From JBFXAF01 sp050184585 (lineage in GTDB: Bacteria; Pseudomonadota; Alphaproteobacteria; Rhizobiales; Rhizobiaceae): a DNA stretch of 64,000 nt. Below are positions 54,489 through 63,893 of the stretch, piece by piece. The DNA is taken from NCBI GenBank assembly GCA_050184585.1, contig JBFXAF010000012.1, positions 49,848 through 113,847 on the forward strand, given 5' to 3'. The notes below the pieces were generated by a model, which had not been told where the DNA came from, did not search any database, and saw nothing but the letters and a program-made list of their open reading frames with translations. Made by a program: the position numbers and the translations under genes. The stretch's first letter is position 1. Each line of letters begins with the position of its first letter.

Positions 54489-55745
54489 ATGGCCCTGACG
54501 CTTTCCGACGAAGAGCGGGCGATTGCATCAGGCCGCGATGGCGCGGGCGCGGCGATGGCGATGCGCATCGTCGCCGACAGCGCGCGCCTGCTCGGCGCGC
54601 CGCGGCTCATTCCGGTCGCCTCCGCCCACATCGACGGTGCGCTCTATCACGGCGATTCCGGCACGCTGTTCGCCGAGAGGCTGGTCGAGGGCGGCGCGAA
54701 GGTTTCCGTGCATTCGACCCTCAATGTCGGCGCGCTCGATCTGATGGGCTGTTCCGCCGTGCGGCTGGCCGAACCGATGCGCTCCATGGCCCGGCGCATG
54801 ATGGAAGCCTATCGCCAGCTCGGCTGCGCCACGACCTGGACCTGCGCGCCCTACCAGGCCGGCCACCGTCCCGCGCTCGGCTCCGATGTCGCCTGGGGCG
54901 AATCCAACGCGGTCGTCTTCTGCAATTCGGTGCTCGGCGCGCGCACCAACCGCTATGGCGATTTCCTCGACATCGCCTGCGCCATAGCGGCGCGCGCCCC
55001 CGATTACGGTCTTCACCGGCCGGAGAACCGCCGGGCGACCGTCGTGGTGGATGTATCGAACCTCGACGCCGTCTTCCTCGCCTCCGAGATCGCCTGGCCG
55101 GTGCTCGGCAGCCTGTTCGGCCGGATGGTCGGCACAGCCATTGGCGTGGTGACGGGCATCCCGGCGCACCCCGGCGAGGACGCGCTGAAGGCTTTCGGCG
55201 CGGCGTCTGCCTCCACGGGCGCGGTCGGCCTGTTCCACATCGCCGGCGTCACGCCCGAAGCGCCCGACCTGAAGTCCGCGCTGGGAAGCTCCGATCCCGC
55301 CGAGACCATCGTCGTCACCCCCGCCATGGCCGCCGACGCGCTGACCCGGCTCTCCACGGCCGAGCGGCCCGAGCGCATCGACGCGGTTGCGATCGGCAGC
55401 CCGCACCTCTCGCCCGCGGAGTTTGCTTCTCTCGACCGGCTGCTCGCCGGGCGAAACGTCGCCGTCCCGATCTACGCCTGCACCGGCCGGCACGTCCTCC
55501 CGGAGCTCGACCGGGACGGAACGAGGACCCGACTCGAAAGACTTGGCGTCGTGGTCGTCGCCGACACCTGCGTGGTGGTCACCCCGATCCTCGCCGACAG
55601 GTCAGGCGGCGTGCTGATGACGAACTCCGGCAAGTTCGCCCAATACGCTCCGGGCAACACCGGCTATGGCGTCCTCTACGGCTCCCTCGCCGACTGCGTG
55701 GAGAGCGCCGTCGCCGGCCGGCCGGTCAGGACGGGCATGCCATGA
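54489..55745 (+). CDS. Aconitase-X large subunit (DUF521)
   Basis: A 418-residue AcnX catalytic subunit. AcnX enzymes are dehydratases; characterised members act on cis-3-hydroxy-L-proline in bacteria or mevalonate-5-phosphate in archaea. Visible signatures are SAHIDGALYHGDSG near residue 45, STLNVGALDLMGC near 74, TTWTCAPYQAGHRP near 113, and SNAVVFCNSVLGARTNRYGD near 137. The conserved cysteines of these motifs are present for an iron-sulfur or iron site. Its ATGA overlaps the small-subunit gene. No proline racemase or hydroxyproline gene is close, so the substrate is uncertain. Confidence 0.9.
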   Translation: MALTLSDEERAIASGRDGAGAAMAMRIVADSARLLGAPRLIPVASAHIDGALYHGDSGTLFAERLVEGGAKVSVHSTLNVGALDLMGCSAVRLAEPMRSMARRMMEAYRQLGCATTWTCAPYQAGHRPALGSDVAWGESNAVVFCNSVLGARTNRYGDFLDIACAIAARAPDYGLHRPENRRATVVVDVSNLDAVFLASEIAWPVLGSLFGRMVGTAIGVVTGIPAHPGEDALKAFGAASASTGAVGLFHIAGVTPEAPDLKSALGSSDPAETIVVTPAMAADALTRLSTAERPERIDAVAIGSPHLSPAEFASLDRLLAGRNVAVPIYACTGRHVLPELDRDGTRTRLERLGVVVVADTCVVVTPILADRSGGVLMTNSGKFAQYAPGNTGYGVLYGSLADCVESAVAGRPVRTGMP

Positions 55746-56161
55746 CCGTTCCTGGCGCCGACGCCGCCGTCCTCGTACCGGGACCTCCTGTCCGGGGCCG
55801 CGGCCTCGTCTTCACCGCCCCGATCAGTTTCTGGGGCGGCGTCGATCCCGGCACCGGTCGGGTCGCCGACGTGCGCCACCCGCAGCACGGCATGTCGATC
55901 GCCGGGACGGTGCTCTTCCTGCCCGGCACGATTGGATCGTCATCGGCCTCGGCCGTGCTTCTGGAACTCGTCCACATCGGTCTCGCCCCGGCCGCGCTCG
56001 TTCTCCACGAGCCCGACGCGATCCTGCTGCTCGGCCTGATCGTCGCCCGCGAAATGGGCTGGCCGGCGCCGATGGCGCTGAGGCTCGATCGCGACCGGCA
56101 CGGCGTCTTCGAGCAGCAGACGGTCAGCGTCGGTTCCGACGGTCGGATTTGGGCGACGTAG
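55742..56161 (+). CDS. Aconitase-X small subunit (DUF126)
   Basis: A 139-residue swivel-domain subunit. The signature ISFWGGVDPGTGRVADVRHP lies near residues 27-46 and FLPGTIGSSSASAVLLELV near 59-77. It forms one enzyme with the DUF521 protein. The ATG overlaps the large-subunit stop (ATGA). A weak hairpin, AGGCGTC/GACGCCT at 56168-56187, follows the stop. Confidence 0.9.
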   Translation: MTVPGADAAVLVPGPPVRGRGLVFTAPISFWGGVDPGTGRVADVRHPQHGMSIAGTVLFLPGTIGSSSASAVLLELVHIGLAPAALVLHEPDAILLLGLIVAREMGWPAPMALRLDRDRHGVFEQQTVSVGSDGRIWAT

Positions 56162-56248
56162 GAACGGAGGCGTCGCCACGGACGCCTGCGTTGTCTGTCC
56201 ATGCTGGTCGGACCTGCTCCCGAAGAATCGCGGCAAGACCGCATGCGG

Positions 56249-56554
56249 CTACATCTGCATCAGCTCCGCGACCTCGATGGTGCCGCCAAGCGAGAAGATC
56301 GGGTTCTTTCCGGCGATGGCCAGCGCCGCATCGATGTCCGCGGCGTCCACCACCGAATAGCCGGACAGTGCGTCGCCGGATTTTGCTTCGTGCTGCGGCT
56401 GGTCGAGAAAACGCGACTTTCCAAATCCCGCACCCTTGTCGATGAGCGCGGGTCCGAGTTCATTCATCCAGCTGTTCCAGTCGGACATCATCTTTTGTCC
56501 CTCTTCGGGACTCTTCGGCATTCCACCGCGGAAAGCGAGAAAGAACTTTGGCAT
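56249..56554 (-). CDS. YciI-like (DGPF-domain) protein
   Basis: A 101-residue protein with the YCII/DGPF fold: KFFLAFRGGMPKSPEEGQKM, a WNSWMNELG segment and KSGDALSGYSVVDAADIDAALAIA. Such small dimeric proteins often accompany ECF sigma factors or regulators; the reaction is unknown. ATG 56554 follows GGGAG. It is divergent from a TetR-type regulator across a 107-base gap holding a perfect palindrome, so it is the likely target of that regulator. Confidence 0.82.
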   Translation of the reverse strand: MPKFFLAFRGGMPKSPEEGQKMMSDWNSWMNELGPALIDKGAGFGKSRFLDQPQHEAKSGDALSGYSVVDAADIDAALAIAGKNPIFSLGGTIEVAELMQM

Positions 56555-56599
56555 TTCCAACTCCCTTCATTGAGCGGTTCCACGATGTACCGGACCAGA

Positions 56600-56617
56600 A
56601 TATGTTCAAGAACATAT
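56600..56617. promoter_or_regulatory. 18-bp palindrome between yciI-like and tetR genes
   Basis: ATATGTTC (56600-56607) and GAACATAT (56610-56617) are perfectly complementary around AA. It lies 46 bases before the yciI-like start and 45 before the TetR-family GTG, so one site could control both divergent promoters. TetR-family repressors bind this kind of site. Binding is inferred. Confidence 0.65.
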
Positions 56618-56661
56618 CCAGATGCGGTACTATTCTCCTGACAAAACCGGAGCGGTCCAAC

Positions 56662-57264
56662 GTGCCCTATCCAGTCGACCACAACGCAAGGACCCGCGAG
56701 CGGATTCTTGAGGCGGCCCGCATTCTGTTCAACCGGCACGGCTATTCCGGGGTGACGATCGACCAGGTCATGGCGGAGGCCGGTCTGACGCGTGGCGGCT
56801 TCTACGCGCATTTCGCCAGCAAGGAGAAGCTGTTCGCCGAAGCCATCGAGGGGTTTCTGGTGGGGCGCGGCGCGCGATGGCACGCCGAAGAGGGGATCGA
56901 TGCGCATGCATGTCGGCCACTGATGGCGCGGCGCATGGTGGACGCGTACCTGTCACGCCGACACCTGGACGACCTCGATGGACAGTGTCCGCTGATCGCG
57001 TATGCGACCGACGCTGCCAACGCGGGCGCAGCGGTTCGCGAAAGCTACGGTCAACTCGTCGAGGCGATGGTTTGGCTGTTCGAGAACAATCTTGGGGGAG
57101 AACAGGCCGACAGACGCCAGCGCGCACTGTCGCTCACGGCTCTCTGTGTCGGCGGGATGATCCTCGCCCGGACCCTGCCGCATTCCGAGATCGCCGAGGA
57201 CGTCCGTCGGGCGGCGCACTTCGAAGCGACGGCGATCTGGAGCGAGGGCGCCGGCGGGAACTGA
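56662..57264 (+). CDS. TetR-family transcriptional regulator
   Basis: A 200-residue regulator. The N-terminal helix-turn-helix is plain: TRERILEAARILFNRHGYSGV, then TIDQVMAEAGLTRGGFYAHF and SKEKLFAEAIEG. The C-terminal ligand domain has no recognisable specificity but two cysteines (C84 region and GQCPLIAYATD) that could be a sensor. GTG 56662 follows GGAG by nine bases; an upstream frame would run through the palindrome. It is divergent from the yciI-like gene. Confidence 0.88.
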   Translation: MPYPVDHNARTRERILEAARILFNRHGYSGVTIDQVMAEAGLTRGGFYAHFASKEKLFAEAIEGFLVGRGARWHAEEGIDAHACRPLMARRMVDAYLSRRHLDDLDGQCPLIAYATDAANAGAAVRESYGQLVEAMVWLFENNLGGEQADRRQRALSLTALCVGGMILARTLPHSEIAEDVRRAAHFEATAIWSEGAGGN

Positions 57265-57333
57265 CCGACAGGTCGGCATGCCGTCGCCAGGGATGACGAC
57301 CGTCCGGCTGTGACTGGCGCGAAGAGAACCGCC

Positions 57334-58335
57334 CTACGCGCGATTCGGCAGTACGCGGTCCGGCGGGCGGTGGCCGTCGAAGAAGGTGCGGATGTTGATG
57401 ATGACCTTCTCGCCCATGTCGATGCGGCCCTCGATCGTCGCCGAGCCCATATGAGGCAAGAGCACCACCTTGCCCTTGGCGGCCAGCTTCAGCAATTTGG
57501 GGTTCACCGCCGGCTCGTGCTCGAAGACGTCCAGGCCCGCGCCGGCGAGTTTGCCCTCGTGCAACATCTGGATCAGCGCGGCCTCGTCGATGATGTCGCC
57601 GCGCGCCGTGTTGACGACGTAGGCCGAGGGCTGCATCAGCGCCAGTCGCCGGGCCGAGAGCAAGTGGAAGGTCGCCGGCGTCGACGGGCAGTTGACCGAG
57701 ATGATGTCCATGCGGGCGAGCATCTGGTCGAGGCTCTCCCAGTAGGTCGCCTCCAGCTCGTCCTCGATGGCCGGAGCCACCTTGTGGCGGTTGTGGTAGT
57801 GGATCGACAGGCCGAAGGCCTTGGCGCGGCGGGCGACGGCGGTGCCGATCCGCCCCATGCCGACAATGCCCAGTCGCTTGCCCCAGATGCGCCGGCCGAG
57901 CATCCAGGTGGGCGACCAGCCGACCCATTTGCCGTCGCCCTTGAGAACGCCGGCGCCCTCGACCAGCCGGCGCGGCACGGTGAGGATCAGCCCCATCGTC
58001 ATGTCGGCCGTGTCCTCGGTCAGGACGTTGGGCGTGTTGGTGACCGTGACGCCCTTCTTCGAAGCCGCCTGGACGTCGATATGTTCGACGCCGTTGCCGA
58101 AATTCGCGACCAGTTTCAGGTTCGGGCCGGCGGCGTTGAACAGCGCCTCGTCGATCCTGTCGGTGATGGTGGGAACGAGCACGTCGGCGGTGGCGACGGC
58201 CTGCGACAGTTCGGCAGGCGACATCGGCCTGTCGTCGATATTCAGCCGCGCGTCGAACAGTTCGCGCATCCGGGTCTCGACCTGATCCGGCAGCTTCCGG
58301 GTTATCACCACCAGAGGCTTTTTCCTGCCGGCCAT
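57334..58335 (-). CDS. D-2-hydroxyacid dehydrogenase, probable glyoxylate reductase
   Basis: A 333-residue NAD(P)-dependent enzyme. The Rossmann signature RLGIVGMGRIGTAVARRA (key GxGxxG) is near residue 155. The catalytic arginine is in VVNTARGDIIDE near 240, the catalytic Glu near GLDVFEHEPAVN, and the His in LLPHMGSATIEGR near 294. The sequence resembles glyoxylate/hydroxypyruvate reductase (GyaR/GhrA). It is likely to reduce glyoxylate or hydroxypyruvate. ATG 58335 fits the family; the longer upstream frame is an artefact. Confidence 0.9.
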   Translation of the reverse strand: MAGRKKPLVVITRKLPDQVETRMRELFDARLNIDDRPMSPAELSQAVATADVLVPTITDRIDEALFNAAGPNLKLVANFGNGVEHIDVQAASKKGVTVTNTPNVLTEDTADMTMGLILTVPRRLVEGAGVLKGDGKWVGWSPTWMLGRRIWGKRLGIVGMGRIGTAVARRAKAFGLSIHYHNRHKVAPAIEDELEATYWESLDQMLARMDIISVNCPSTPATFHLLSARRLALMQPSAYVVNTARGDIIDEAALIQMLHEGKLAGAGLDVFEHEPAVNPKLLKLAAKGKVVLLPHMGSATIEGRIDMGEKVIINIRTFFDGHRPPDRVLPNRA

Positions 58336-58437
58336 CGCTTCCTCGAATGCGGGTCCTGTTGAGACCTCTTTAACCAAGAAGGGGCAAGCTCGCGAGGGCG
58401 CCTCGACCCGCGCCCTGTGTACCAAGAGGTCGACTGG

Positions 58438-59058
58438 ATGACAAAGGAAAAGGGTTTGCTGAACGTCGCTCGGAGCAAGGCAGCGCACGGCCGGTTTGGC
58501 AGTGTCGCGCAAGCAGGCGCGGCTATCGTCGCGGCCGTCGTGGCGATCGGCTCGGCCACCGTTCTCCCGGCCGGCGAAGCCGCCGCGCAGGGTGCTGGTC
58601 AAGGTGTCGCGAGGGGGCCCAGCGGCCTGCCCCTGCCGCGGTTCGTCAGCCTCAAGTCCGGTCGGGTCAATGCGCGCGTCGGCCCGGGACTGAACTACGC
58701 CGTCGAGTGGCTCTATCTGAAACCTGGCCTGCCCATGGAGATCGTCCAGGAATTCGACACCTGGCGGCGCGTGCGCGATTCCGACGGCGCGGAGGGCTGG
58801 GTCAACCAGTCCCTGCTTTCCGGCAAGCGCACCGGCATCGTCGCGCCGTGGCTGCGCGGCAAGGCCTCTTCCGACCTCCATCTGTTCAAGGAGCCGCGCC
58901 AGGATTCGCCCGTCGTGGCCGCGCTGGAGCCCGGAGTGATCGGCACGATCGGCGCCTGCAACGGCGTCTGGTGCGAGATGACCTTCGACGGCCATACGGG
59001 CTGGCTCGAGCAGCCGATGCTATGGGGCGCCTATCCGGGCGAGACGATCAAGGATTGA
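58438..59058 (+). CDS. Exported bacterial SH3-domain protein
   Basis: A 206-residue exported protein. A signal peptide ends near AEAAAQG at residue 48. Two SH3b-like repeats follow: LKSGRVNARVGPGLNYAVEW with TWRRVRDSDGAEGWVNQSLL, and HLFKEPRQDSPVVAALEPG with WCEMTFDGHTGWLEQ. Such domains bind peptidoglycan peptides or proteins. The gene lies between the dehydrogenase and irr. Role unknown beyond an envelope site. Confidence 0.88.
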   Translation: MTKEKGLLNVARSKAAHGRFGSVAQAGAAIVAAVVAIGSATVLPAGEAAAQGAGQGVARGPSGLPLPRFVSLKSGRVNARVGPGLNYAVEWLYLKPGLPMEIVQEFDTWRRVRDSDGAEGWVNQSLLSGKRTGIVAPWLRGKASSDLHLFKEPRQDSPVVAALEPGVIGTIGACNGVWCEMTFDGHTGWLEQPMLWGAYPGETIKD

Positions 59059-59076
59059 TCGTCGGGGATTGCGACG

Positions 59077-59505
59077 TCAGGCCCGCTTCGGGCGAAGCCG
59101 CACCACGATGTCGACATTGGCGATCTCCATGCCTTCCGGCGGGTCCGGAAGGTTGATCACCCTGACCGGCGCGTCGGCGATGTCGAACACGCGATTTTCA
59201 CCCTCGACGAAGAAGTGGTGGTGGTCGGAGGTGTTGGTGTCGAAATAGGTCTTCGACCCTTCGACGGCGAGGATTCGCAGCAATCCCGCCTCGGTGAACT
59301 GGTGAAGCGCATTGTAGACGGTCGCCAGCGAGATCGGCACGCCGGCGCTCAGGGCCTCCTCGTGCAGTTCCTCGGCCGCCAGGTGACGGTCGCCCTTGGC
59401 GAAGAGAAGTTCGGCCAGGGCGATGCGCTGACGCGTCGGCCTGAGCCCGGCCGCGCGCACGCGCTCAGCCAGTTGTTCCCTGCCCATGGCTTTGACCAAT
59501 TCCAT
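59077..59505 (-). CDS. irr: Iron response regulator Irr (Fur family)
   Basis: A 142-residue Fur-family regulator. The winged helix shows LRPTRQRIALAELL and ISLATVYNALHQFTEAGLL. The histidine triplet H95-H97 in TSDHHHFFVEG is the haem-responsive site of Irr. The N-terminal Cys-Pro haem motif of Bradyrhizobium Irr is absent, as in many other Rhizobiales. Irr represses haem synthesis and iron-using genes when iron is scarce. It is divergent from fabA across about 250 bases, a conserved rhizobial arrangement. Confidence 0.93.
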   Translation of the reverse strand: MELVKAMGREQLAERVRAAGLRPTRQRIALAELLFAKGDRHLAAEELHEEALSAGVPISLATVYNALHQFTEAGLLRILAVEGSKTYFDTNTSDHHHFFVEGENRVFDIADAPVRVINLPDPPEGMEIANVDIVVRLRPKRA

Positions 59506-59758
59506 CGCGCGTTCCGAAGTTACTCGTGTTCACCTGCGAAAATACGGCCGCCGGAAGCCTCCCGAGATATATTCGGTCGAGCATTCGCGATCAATAGCGC
59601 GCAAATGCGCGGAGGACGGTTCGGAAAAACCGAACTCCGCGACCCGTGGCGGGTTTTCGCGCGCGGCGACTGGTGCTAGTGGAAGTCGGCGTTCCGGCCC
59701 CCCGGGACGGCTAGAGGAAGGGCGTCCTCGCGCCCGGCGACGACGGGGTGGAGAATTC

Positions 59759-60274
59759 ATGCCGGAACGGAAATCGAGCTACGGCTATGAGGAGCTCCTC
59801 GCCTGTGCGCGCGGCGAGCTGTTCGGCCAGGGCAACGCCCAGCTTCCGGCTCCGCCGATGCTGATGTTCGACCGCATCACCGAGGTCAGCGACACCGGCG
59901 GCGCCTTCGACAAGGGTTTCATCCGCGCCGAACTCGACGTGAAGCCGGACCTCTGGTTCTTTCCCTGCCATTTCATCGGCAACCCGATCATGCCCGGGTG
60001 CCTGGGACTCGACGCGCTCTGGCAGATGACGGGATTCTATCTCGGCTGGCTGGGCGAGCCGGGTCGCGGGATGGCGCTGTCGACCGGCGAGGTGAAGTTC
60101 AAGGGGATGGTGACGCCCTCGGTCAAGAAGGTCGAGTATGGCGTCGATCTGAAGCGGGTCATGCGTGGCCGGCTCGTGCTGGGGATCGGCGACGGCTGGC
60201 TGAAAGCGGATGGCGACCCCATCTATTCGGCCACCGACCTGAAAGTCGGCCTGTCGAAGCAGGCGTCGGCCTAA
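59759..60274 (+). CDS. fabA: 3-hydroxydecanoyl-ACP dehydratase
   Basis: A 171-residue hotdog-fold enzyme that dehydrates beta-hydroxyacyl-ACP and isomerises trans-2- to cis-3-decenoyl-ACP, starting unsaturated fatty acids. The active-site His is H71 in FPCHFIGNPIMPG and the catalytic Asp is D85 in GCLGLDALWQ. ATG 59759 starts the family N-terminus; the upstream frame is not coding. fabB and fabI follow as one operon. Confidence 0.97.
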   Translation: MPERKSSYGYEELLACARGELFGQGNAQLPAPPMLMFDRITEVSDTGGAFDKGFIRAELDVKPDLWFFPCHFIGNPIMPGCLGLDALWQMTGFYLGWLGEPGRGMALSTGEVKFKGMVTPSVKKVEYGVDLKRVMRGRLVLGIGDGWLKADGDPIYSATDLKVGLSKQASA

Positions 60275-60302
60275 GCCACGCCGCGGGAACGAGGAGCACC
60301 GC

Positions 60303-61523
60303 ATGAGAAGGGTCGTCGTCACCGGCCTCGGTATAGTGTCGTCCATCGGCGACAATGCCGCCGAGGTAACGGAATCCCTGCGCAACGCCCGATCGGGCAT
60401 CAGCTTCTCGGACGATTTCGCCCGACATGGTTTCAAATGCCAGGTCTGGGGGCAGCCGAAGCTCGACCCGAGCGAACTGGTTGACCGGCGGGCCATGCGT
60501 TTCCTGTCCCGGGGCGGGGCATGGAACCACGTCGCGATGCAGCAGGCGATCGCCGACGCGGCGCTGGGCGAGAGCGAGATCACCGACGATCGAGTCGGCA
60601 TCGTGATGGGATCCGGCGGACCGTCGACCCGCATCATCGTCGACGCCGCCGACGTCACCCGCAAGAACGGCAGCCCGAAGCGCATCGGTCCCTTCGCCGT
60701 GCCCAAGGCGATGTCGTCGACGGCATCGGCCACGCTCGCAACGTGGTTCAAGATCCACGGGGTGAACTATTCGATCTCGTCGGCATGCTCGACCTCCGCC
60801 CACTGCATCGGCAACGCCTATGAGCTGATCCAGTGGGGCAAGCAGGACATGATGTTCGCGGGCGGCCACGAGGATCTCGACTGGACCATGTCCAATCTCT
60901 TCGACGCGATGGGCGCCATGTCGACGGGCTACAACGACAGGCCGTCGGAGGCCTCGCGCGCCTATGACGTCAACCGCGACGGCTTCGTCATCGCCGGGGG
61001 CGCCGGCGTTCTGGTGCTCGAGGAGATGGAGCGGGCCAAGGCGCGCGGCGCAAGGATCTACGCCGAGATCGTCGGCTATGGCGCGACGTCGGACGGTTAT
61101 GACATGGTCGCGCCCTCCGGCGAGGGCGCGGCCCGCTGCATGCGCCAGGCGCTCGCCACCGTCAGGTCGCCGGTCGACTACATCAACACGCACGGCACTT
61201 CGACCCCGGTCGGCGATTCCAAGGAGATGGGCGCCATCCGCGAGGTGTTCGGCGATCGGCTCCCCAACATCTCTTCGACGAAGTCGCTCACCGGGCATTC
61301 GCTCGGCGCCGCCGGCGTGCAGGAATCGATCTACTCGATCCTGATGATGGAAGGCGGCTTCATCGGCGAGAGCGCGCACATAGAAACGCTCGACCCCGAC
61401 TTCGAAGGCATGCCCGTCGTGCGCAAGAGGATCGACGGCGCGAAGATCGACACCGTGCTTTCCAACTCCTTCGGCTTTGGCGGCACGAACGCGACGCTGG
61501 TGTTCCAGCGCCACGCGGCCTGA
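60303..61523 (+). CDS. fabB: 3-oxoacyl-ACP synthase I
   Basis: A 406-residue condensing enzyme that elongates the cis-unsaturated chain made by FabA. The catalytic Cys is C162 in SISSACSTSAHCIG, with the two histidines in NTHGTSTPVGDS near 297 and TKSLTGHSLGAAGVQE near 332. It is 28 bases after fabA and 29 before fabI. Confidence 0.97.
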   Translation: MRRVVVTGLGIVSSIGDNAAEVTESLRNARSGISFSDDFARHGFKCQVWGQPKLDPSELVDRRAMRFLSRGGAWNHVAMQQAIADAALGESEITDDRVGIVMGSGGPSTRIIVDAADVTRKNGSPKRIGPFAVPKAMSSTASATLATWFKIHGVNYSISSACSTSAHCIGNAYELIQWGKQDMMFAGGHEDLDWTMSNLFDAMGAMSTGYNDRPSEASRAYDVNRDGFVIAGGAGVLVLEEMERAKARGARIYAEIVGYGATSDGYDMVAPSGEGAARCMRQALATVRSPVDYINTHGTSTPVGDSKEMGAIREVFGDRLPNISSTKSLTGHSLGAAGVQESIYSILMMEGGFIGESAHIETLDPDFEGMPVVRKRIDGAKIDTVLSNSFGFGGTNATLVFQRHAA

Positions 61524-61552
61524 CGGCGGGACGGAAGGGTCCAGGGGGGAGC

Positions 61553-62365
61553 ATGAATGGTTTGATGAAGGGCAAGCGCGGGCTCGTCATGGGCGTCGCG
61601 AACGACCATTCGATAGCCTGGGGCATCGCGCAGGCGCTTCATGCCCAGGGCGCGACGCTGGCGTTCACGTACCAGGGCGAGGCATTCGGGCGCCGCGTGA
61701 AGCCGCTCGCCGACAAGGTCGCCGCCTCGCATGTGCTATCCTGCGATGTCGAGGATAACGCGACCGTACGGGCGGTGTTCGACCGGCTCGGCGAGGACTG
61801 GGGCGGCATCGATTTCGTCGTGCACGCCATCGGCTTCTCCGACCGAAACGAACTCAAGGGCCTGTACGCGGACACCACGCGCGACAATTTCGTGCGCACG
61901 ATGGTGATCTCCTGTTTCTCCTTCACCGAGGTCGCCCGCGCCGCGGCGCCGTTGATGTCGTCCGGCGGCTCCCTGATCACCCTGACATATGCGGGCTCGG
62001 TGCGCGTCATGCCCAACTACAATGTCATGGGCGTCGCCAAGGCCGGGCTCGAAGCGAGCGTGCGCTATCTCGCCAACGACTACGGCCCGCGCGGAATCCG
62101 CGTGAACGCCATCTCCGCCGGTCCGGTCCGCACGCTCGCCGGCGCCGGCATCTCGGATGCCCGACACATGTTCTCCTATCAGCAGCGCAACTCGCCGCTC
62201 AGGCGGACCGTCTCGCTCGACGAGGTCGGCAATTCGGCACTCTACCTGCTTTCGGGAATGTCATCCGGGGTGACCGGCGAAATCCACTACGTCGATTCCG
62301 GCTATCACATCGTCTCCATGCCCACGCTGTCGGAGCTGAAGGCGCTGGACGACGGTCGGGAGTAG
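61553..62365 (+). CDS. fabI: NADH-dependent enoyl-ACP reductase FabI
   Basis: A 270-residue short-chain dehydrogenase that reduces the enoyl-ACP double bond, the last step of each elongation cycle. The cofactor loop GVANDHSIAWGIA is near residues 15-27. The catalytic Tyr-x6-Lys is MPNYNVMGVAKAG near 154-166, with SAGPVRTLAGAGISD near 195. The position after fabA-fabB is the usual second FabI (FabI2) locus in rhizobia. Confidence 0.95.
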   Translation: MNGLMKGKRGLVMGVANDHSIAWGIAQALHAQGATLAFTYQGEAFGRRVKPLADKVAASHVLSCDVEDNATVRAVFDRLGEDWGGIDFVVHAIGFSDRNELKGLYADTTRDNFVRTMVISCFSFTEVARAAAPLMSSGGSLITLTYAGSVRVMPNYNVMGVAKAGLEASVRYLANDYGPRGIRVNAISAGPVRTLAGAGISDARHMFSYQQRNSPLRRTVSLDEVGNSALYLLSGMSSGVTGEIHYVDSGYHIVSMPTLSELKALDDGRE

Positions 62366-62477
62366 GTTCTCCCCGGCGCACGGGCATCGTTTCACGTTCC
62401 GCTAAAATTCTCCGCGACGCGGGAAGCCGATCTTAAGGACTCGGTCTGTATACACCGTGGTTGAACGGGGATTCTCG

Positions 62478-63893
62478 ATGAAATCCGTGTCCAACCCGAA
62501 CCGGAGCCCGCTGTTCCGGCTGCTGACGATCGGAGCGTCCGGCGTCGGCAGCTTCGTGCTCGGCCTTTGGGGCTTGAAGTACGGCTTCGGCGGCAACATC
62601 GCCGGCCTGCCCGCCGACGTGCTGGGCTCGGTGATCGCGGCGCTCTGCGCGCTGGCCGCGGCGCTCGCCGCCATGTCCTTCTTCGCCGGCGTGGACGAAT
62701 CTGCCGACTACGTCTTCAACGAAACGCAGGTCGACAAGCTGACGGGCTTCCTTGGCCGCACCGCGATGATGGGCAAGGTGAGCGAGGCGGCGCTGAAGAC
62801 GTCGAAGACCGGCGCGCCGGTGTTCCTGATCGACATCGACATCGACCGCTTCAAGCACATCAACGATTCCATCGGCTACAGTCAGGGCGACGAGTTGATC
62901 CGCGCCTTTTCCGACCGGCTGAGACAAAGCATGCCGGAAGGTCTCGTCATCGGCCGCATCGGCGCCGGCGAGTTCGCGGTGCTGCTTCCCGACACGGGCG
63001 GCCGGCTCTCCATGGAATCGGTCGCGGAAGGGCTGATCGAAAAGCTGATGGAGCCCTATCAGCTCGCCAGCCACCTCCAGTCCGTCAACGTTTCGGTCGG
63101 CATCGTCGCAATGCCCAAGGACGGCAACGACCCGGTCATGCTGCTGCGCCGCTCGAACCTGGCGCTCCAGCACGCACGGGCCGGCGGCATCGGGAACTGG
63201 TCCGTCTTCCATCCCGACATGGGCCGCGTCGCCGACTATCGCCAATGGATCGAATCGGAATTGCACCTTGCCTTCGAGCGCGGCGATTTCGATCTGCACT
63301 ATCAGCCGCAGCTGGACCTGCTCAGCGGCAGGACTGTCGGGTACGAGGCGCTGATCCGCTGGAAACATCCGGAACGCGGCATGATCCCGCCGATGGAGTT
63401 CATACCGATCGCCGAGGAAACCGGCATGATCGGGCCGATCGGGGAGTGGGTGCTGCGCAAGGCATGCACCGACGCTCGCCACCTGCCGGACGACTGTTTC
63501 GTGGCGGTGAACATCTCGCCCGTCCAGTTCATGACCAAGGACTTCCTCGGCCTCGTGCGCAACGTGATCGCCCGCACCGGCATCGATCCGCGCCGGCTTG
63601 AGCTCGAGGTGACAGAGACCGCGATGATGCAGGACCGCGACCGCGCGGCCGCCATTCTCAAGGAGCTCTCGGCGATGGGCATCTCGGTCGCCGTCGACGA
63701 TTTCGGCACCGGCTACTCGAACCTCGCCTACCTGATCGACTTCGAGTTCCGGAAACTCAAGATCGACCGTTCCTTCGTCAGCCGGATCGACCAGGACGCC
63801 TCTTCGGGCGCCGTGGTGTCGACGATCGTCGGGCTGTCGCGGGCGCTCGGCGTCCATACCATCGCCGAAGGCGTTGGAGTTGCCCCTATTTGA
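62478..63893 (+). pseudogene. Membrane GGDEF-EAL protein truncated by an IS element
   Basis: A 471-residue reading frame. Two transmembrane helices occupy about residues 12-72. The GGDEF domain is degenerate (GAGEF at 162-166), so cyclic-di-GMP synthesis is unlikely. The EAL domain is well formed at first: YEALIRW at 289-295, VNISPVQF, and DDFGTGYSNLAYL. It ends at TIAEGV, where the family continues EGVE-x-x-Q with catalytic residues. From about 63875 the sequence becomes an insertion element, adding GVAPI and a stop. The native gene was longer; the phosphodiesterase is presumably dead. ATG 62478 follows GGGG. Confidence 0.88.

Noticed and set aside
54410..55741. Alternative plus frame across the aconitase-X large subunit
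   Set aside because: Only its last part, from ATG 55742, encodes a real protein (DUF126). The upstream stretch overlaps the DUF521 gene in another frame.
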